In this document: positions 63,896-64,000 of the stretch, one piece after another
How positions within the stretch are numbered: the stretch's first letter is position 1
How the letters are laid out: each line of letters begins with the position of its first letter
Notes under the pieces: generated by a model
Told to the model about the DNA's origin: nothing
What the model saw: only the letters and a program-made list of their open reading frames with translations
Database searches by the model: none
From: Clostridium algifaecis
Lineage (GTDB): Bacteria; Bacillota; Clostridia; Clostridiales; Clostridiaceae
Length of the DNA: 64,000 bases
Direction of reading: 5' to 3'
Assembly (NCBI RefSeq): GCF_017874415.1
Contig: NZ_JAGGLM010000005.1
Coordinates: 62,001-126,000 of the forward strand
Position numbers and translations under genes: made by a program

Positions 63896-64000
63896 TGTAA
63901 CTAAAGCAGGTGACATTATAGCAGACAAATTAAAATCCTACTATGATATAGACTTTTATTCTAAAAACAATACTGAAAATTTCAACTTAAAAAAGATAAC
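63876..64000 (+). CDS. cbiG: Cobalt-precorrin-5A hydrolase CbiG (5' part only)
   Basis: An open frame starts at ATG 63876, inside the end of cbiF, eight bases or less after GAAAGGGAAAG, and runs off the window. The 41 visible residues begin MKIGVISVTKAGDIIADKL, the usual CbiG start. CbiG opens the delta-lactone ring before CbiD acts, and its place after cbiF is the standard order. Confidence 0.8.
   Translation, partial: MKIGVISVTKAGDIIADKLKSYYDIDFYSKNNTENFNLKKI

Overview
The window is 64 kb of AT-rich chromosome from a low-GC Gram-positive anaerobe, almost certainly a Clostridium in the strict sense. The evidence is the gene order (ruvAB-queA-tgt-yajC, SCIFF peptide plus maturase, secDF, apt-rel-dtd-hisS-aspS followed by 6S RNA), the frequent TTG/GTG starts behind strong AGGAGG-type ribosome binding sites, a nadABC operon, T-box, SAM-I and cyclic-di-GMP leaders, and an anaerobic cobalamin pathway (CbiD, CbiG, CbiT). 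I see no prophage, insertion sequence, CRISPR array, rRNA or tRNA.

Layout. 1-455: a leftward c-di-GMP-I riboswitch serving a gene outside the window. 456-3458: a lineage-specific stretch with a GyrI-like effector-binding protein, a glycine-rich protein, a secreted protein with one CWB2 repeat and a BofC-like membrane protein. 3592-8172: ruvAB, queA, tgt, yajC and a TIGR04086-like membrane protein. 8275-9858: the SCIFF ribosomal peptide (45 residues, six Cys) and its radical-SAM maturase, separated by a perfect 20-bp terminator hairpin. 9950-20363: secDF, a DHH-family protein whose catalytic motifs are degraded, apt, rel, dtd, an MBL hydrolase, hisS and aspS. 20425-20606: 6S RNA. 20652-26702: EamA transporter, a DUF6483-like protein, a hemolysin III-like protein and nadABC. 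26766-30305 (minus strand): chemoreceptor and sodium:solute symporter; the symporter leader is a T-box whose antiterminator/terminator half is duplicated. 30934-36880: a beta-CASP nuclease with an extra C-terminal region, transketolase and an iron alcohol dehydrogenase. 36947-43293: DUF1861 and GH130 proteins, a sigma-54 activator with an N-terminal HPr domain, then dhaKLM behind a good -24/-12 promoter. 43418-47800: ddl, an orphan metQ under a SAM-I riboswitch, a MocR-type regulator, a NUDIX hydrolase and a 33-residue membrane peptide. 47846-64000: a long cobalt/tetrapyrrole/cobalamin operon (cbiQ, cbiO, cbiP, cbiB, cobD, sirohydrochlorin-type dehydrogenase, hemC, cobA-hemD, hemB, cbiA, cobT, cbiC, cbiD, cbiE, cbiT, cbiL, cbiF, start of cbiG).

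How the genes fit together. The cobalamin block carries porphobilinogen (HemB) through hydroxymethylbilane, uroporphyrinogen III and precorrin-2 to the corrin ring and then to lower-ligand assembly; hemA, hemL, cbiM/cbiN and a B12 riboswitch are not in the window. The dha block looks like a PTS-coupled dihydroxyacetone module: DhaM is an EIIA-type phosphocarrier, DhaL-DhaK phosphorylate dihydroxyacetone, and the adjacent HPr-PAS-PAS-AAA+-Fis regulator is positioned to fire the sigma-54 promoter in front of dhaK. This fused regulator is the most system-like candidate in the window. Other points worth attention are the catalytically broken DHH protein, the half-duplicated T-box, a ribosome-binding-site-masking hairpin, and a short repeat that supplies the stop codons of three genes in the cobalamin operon.
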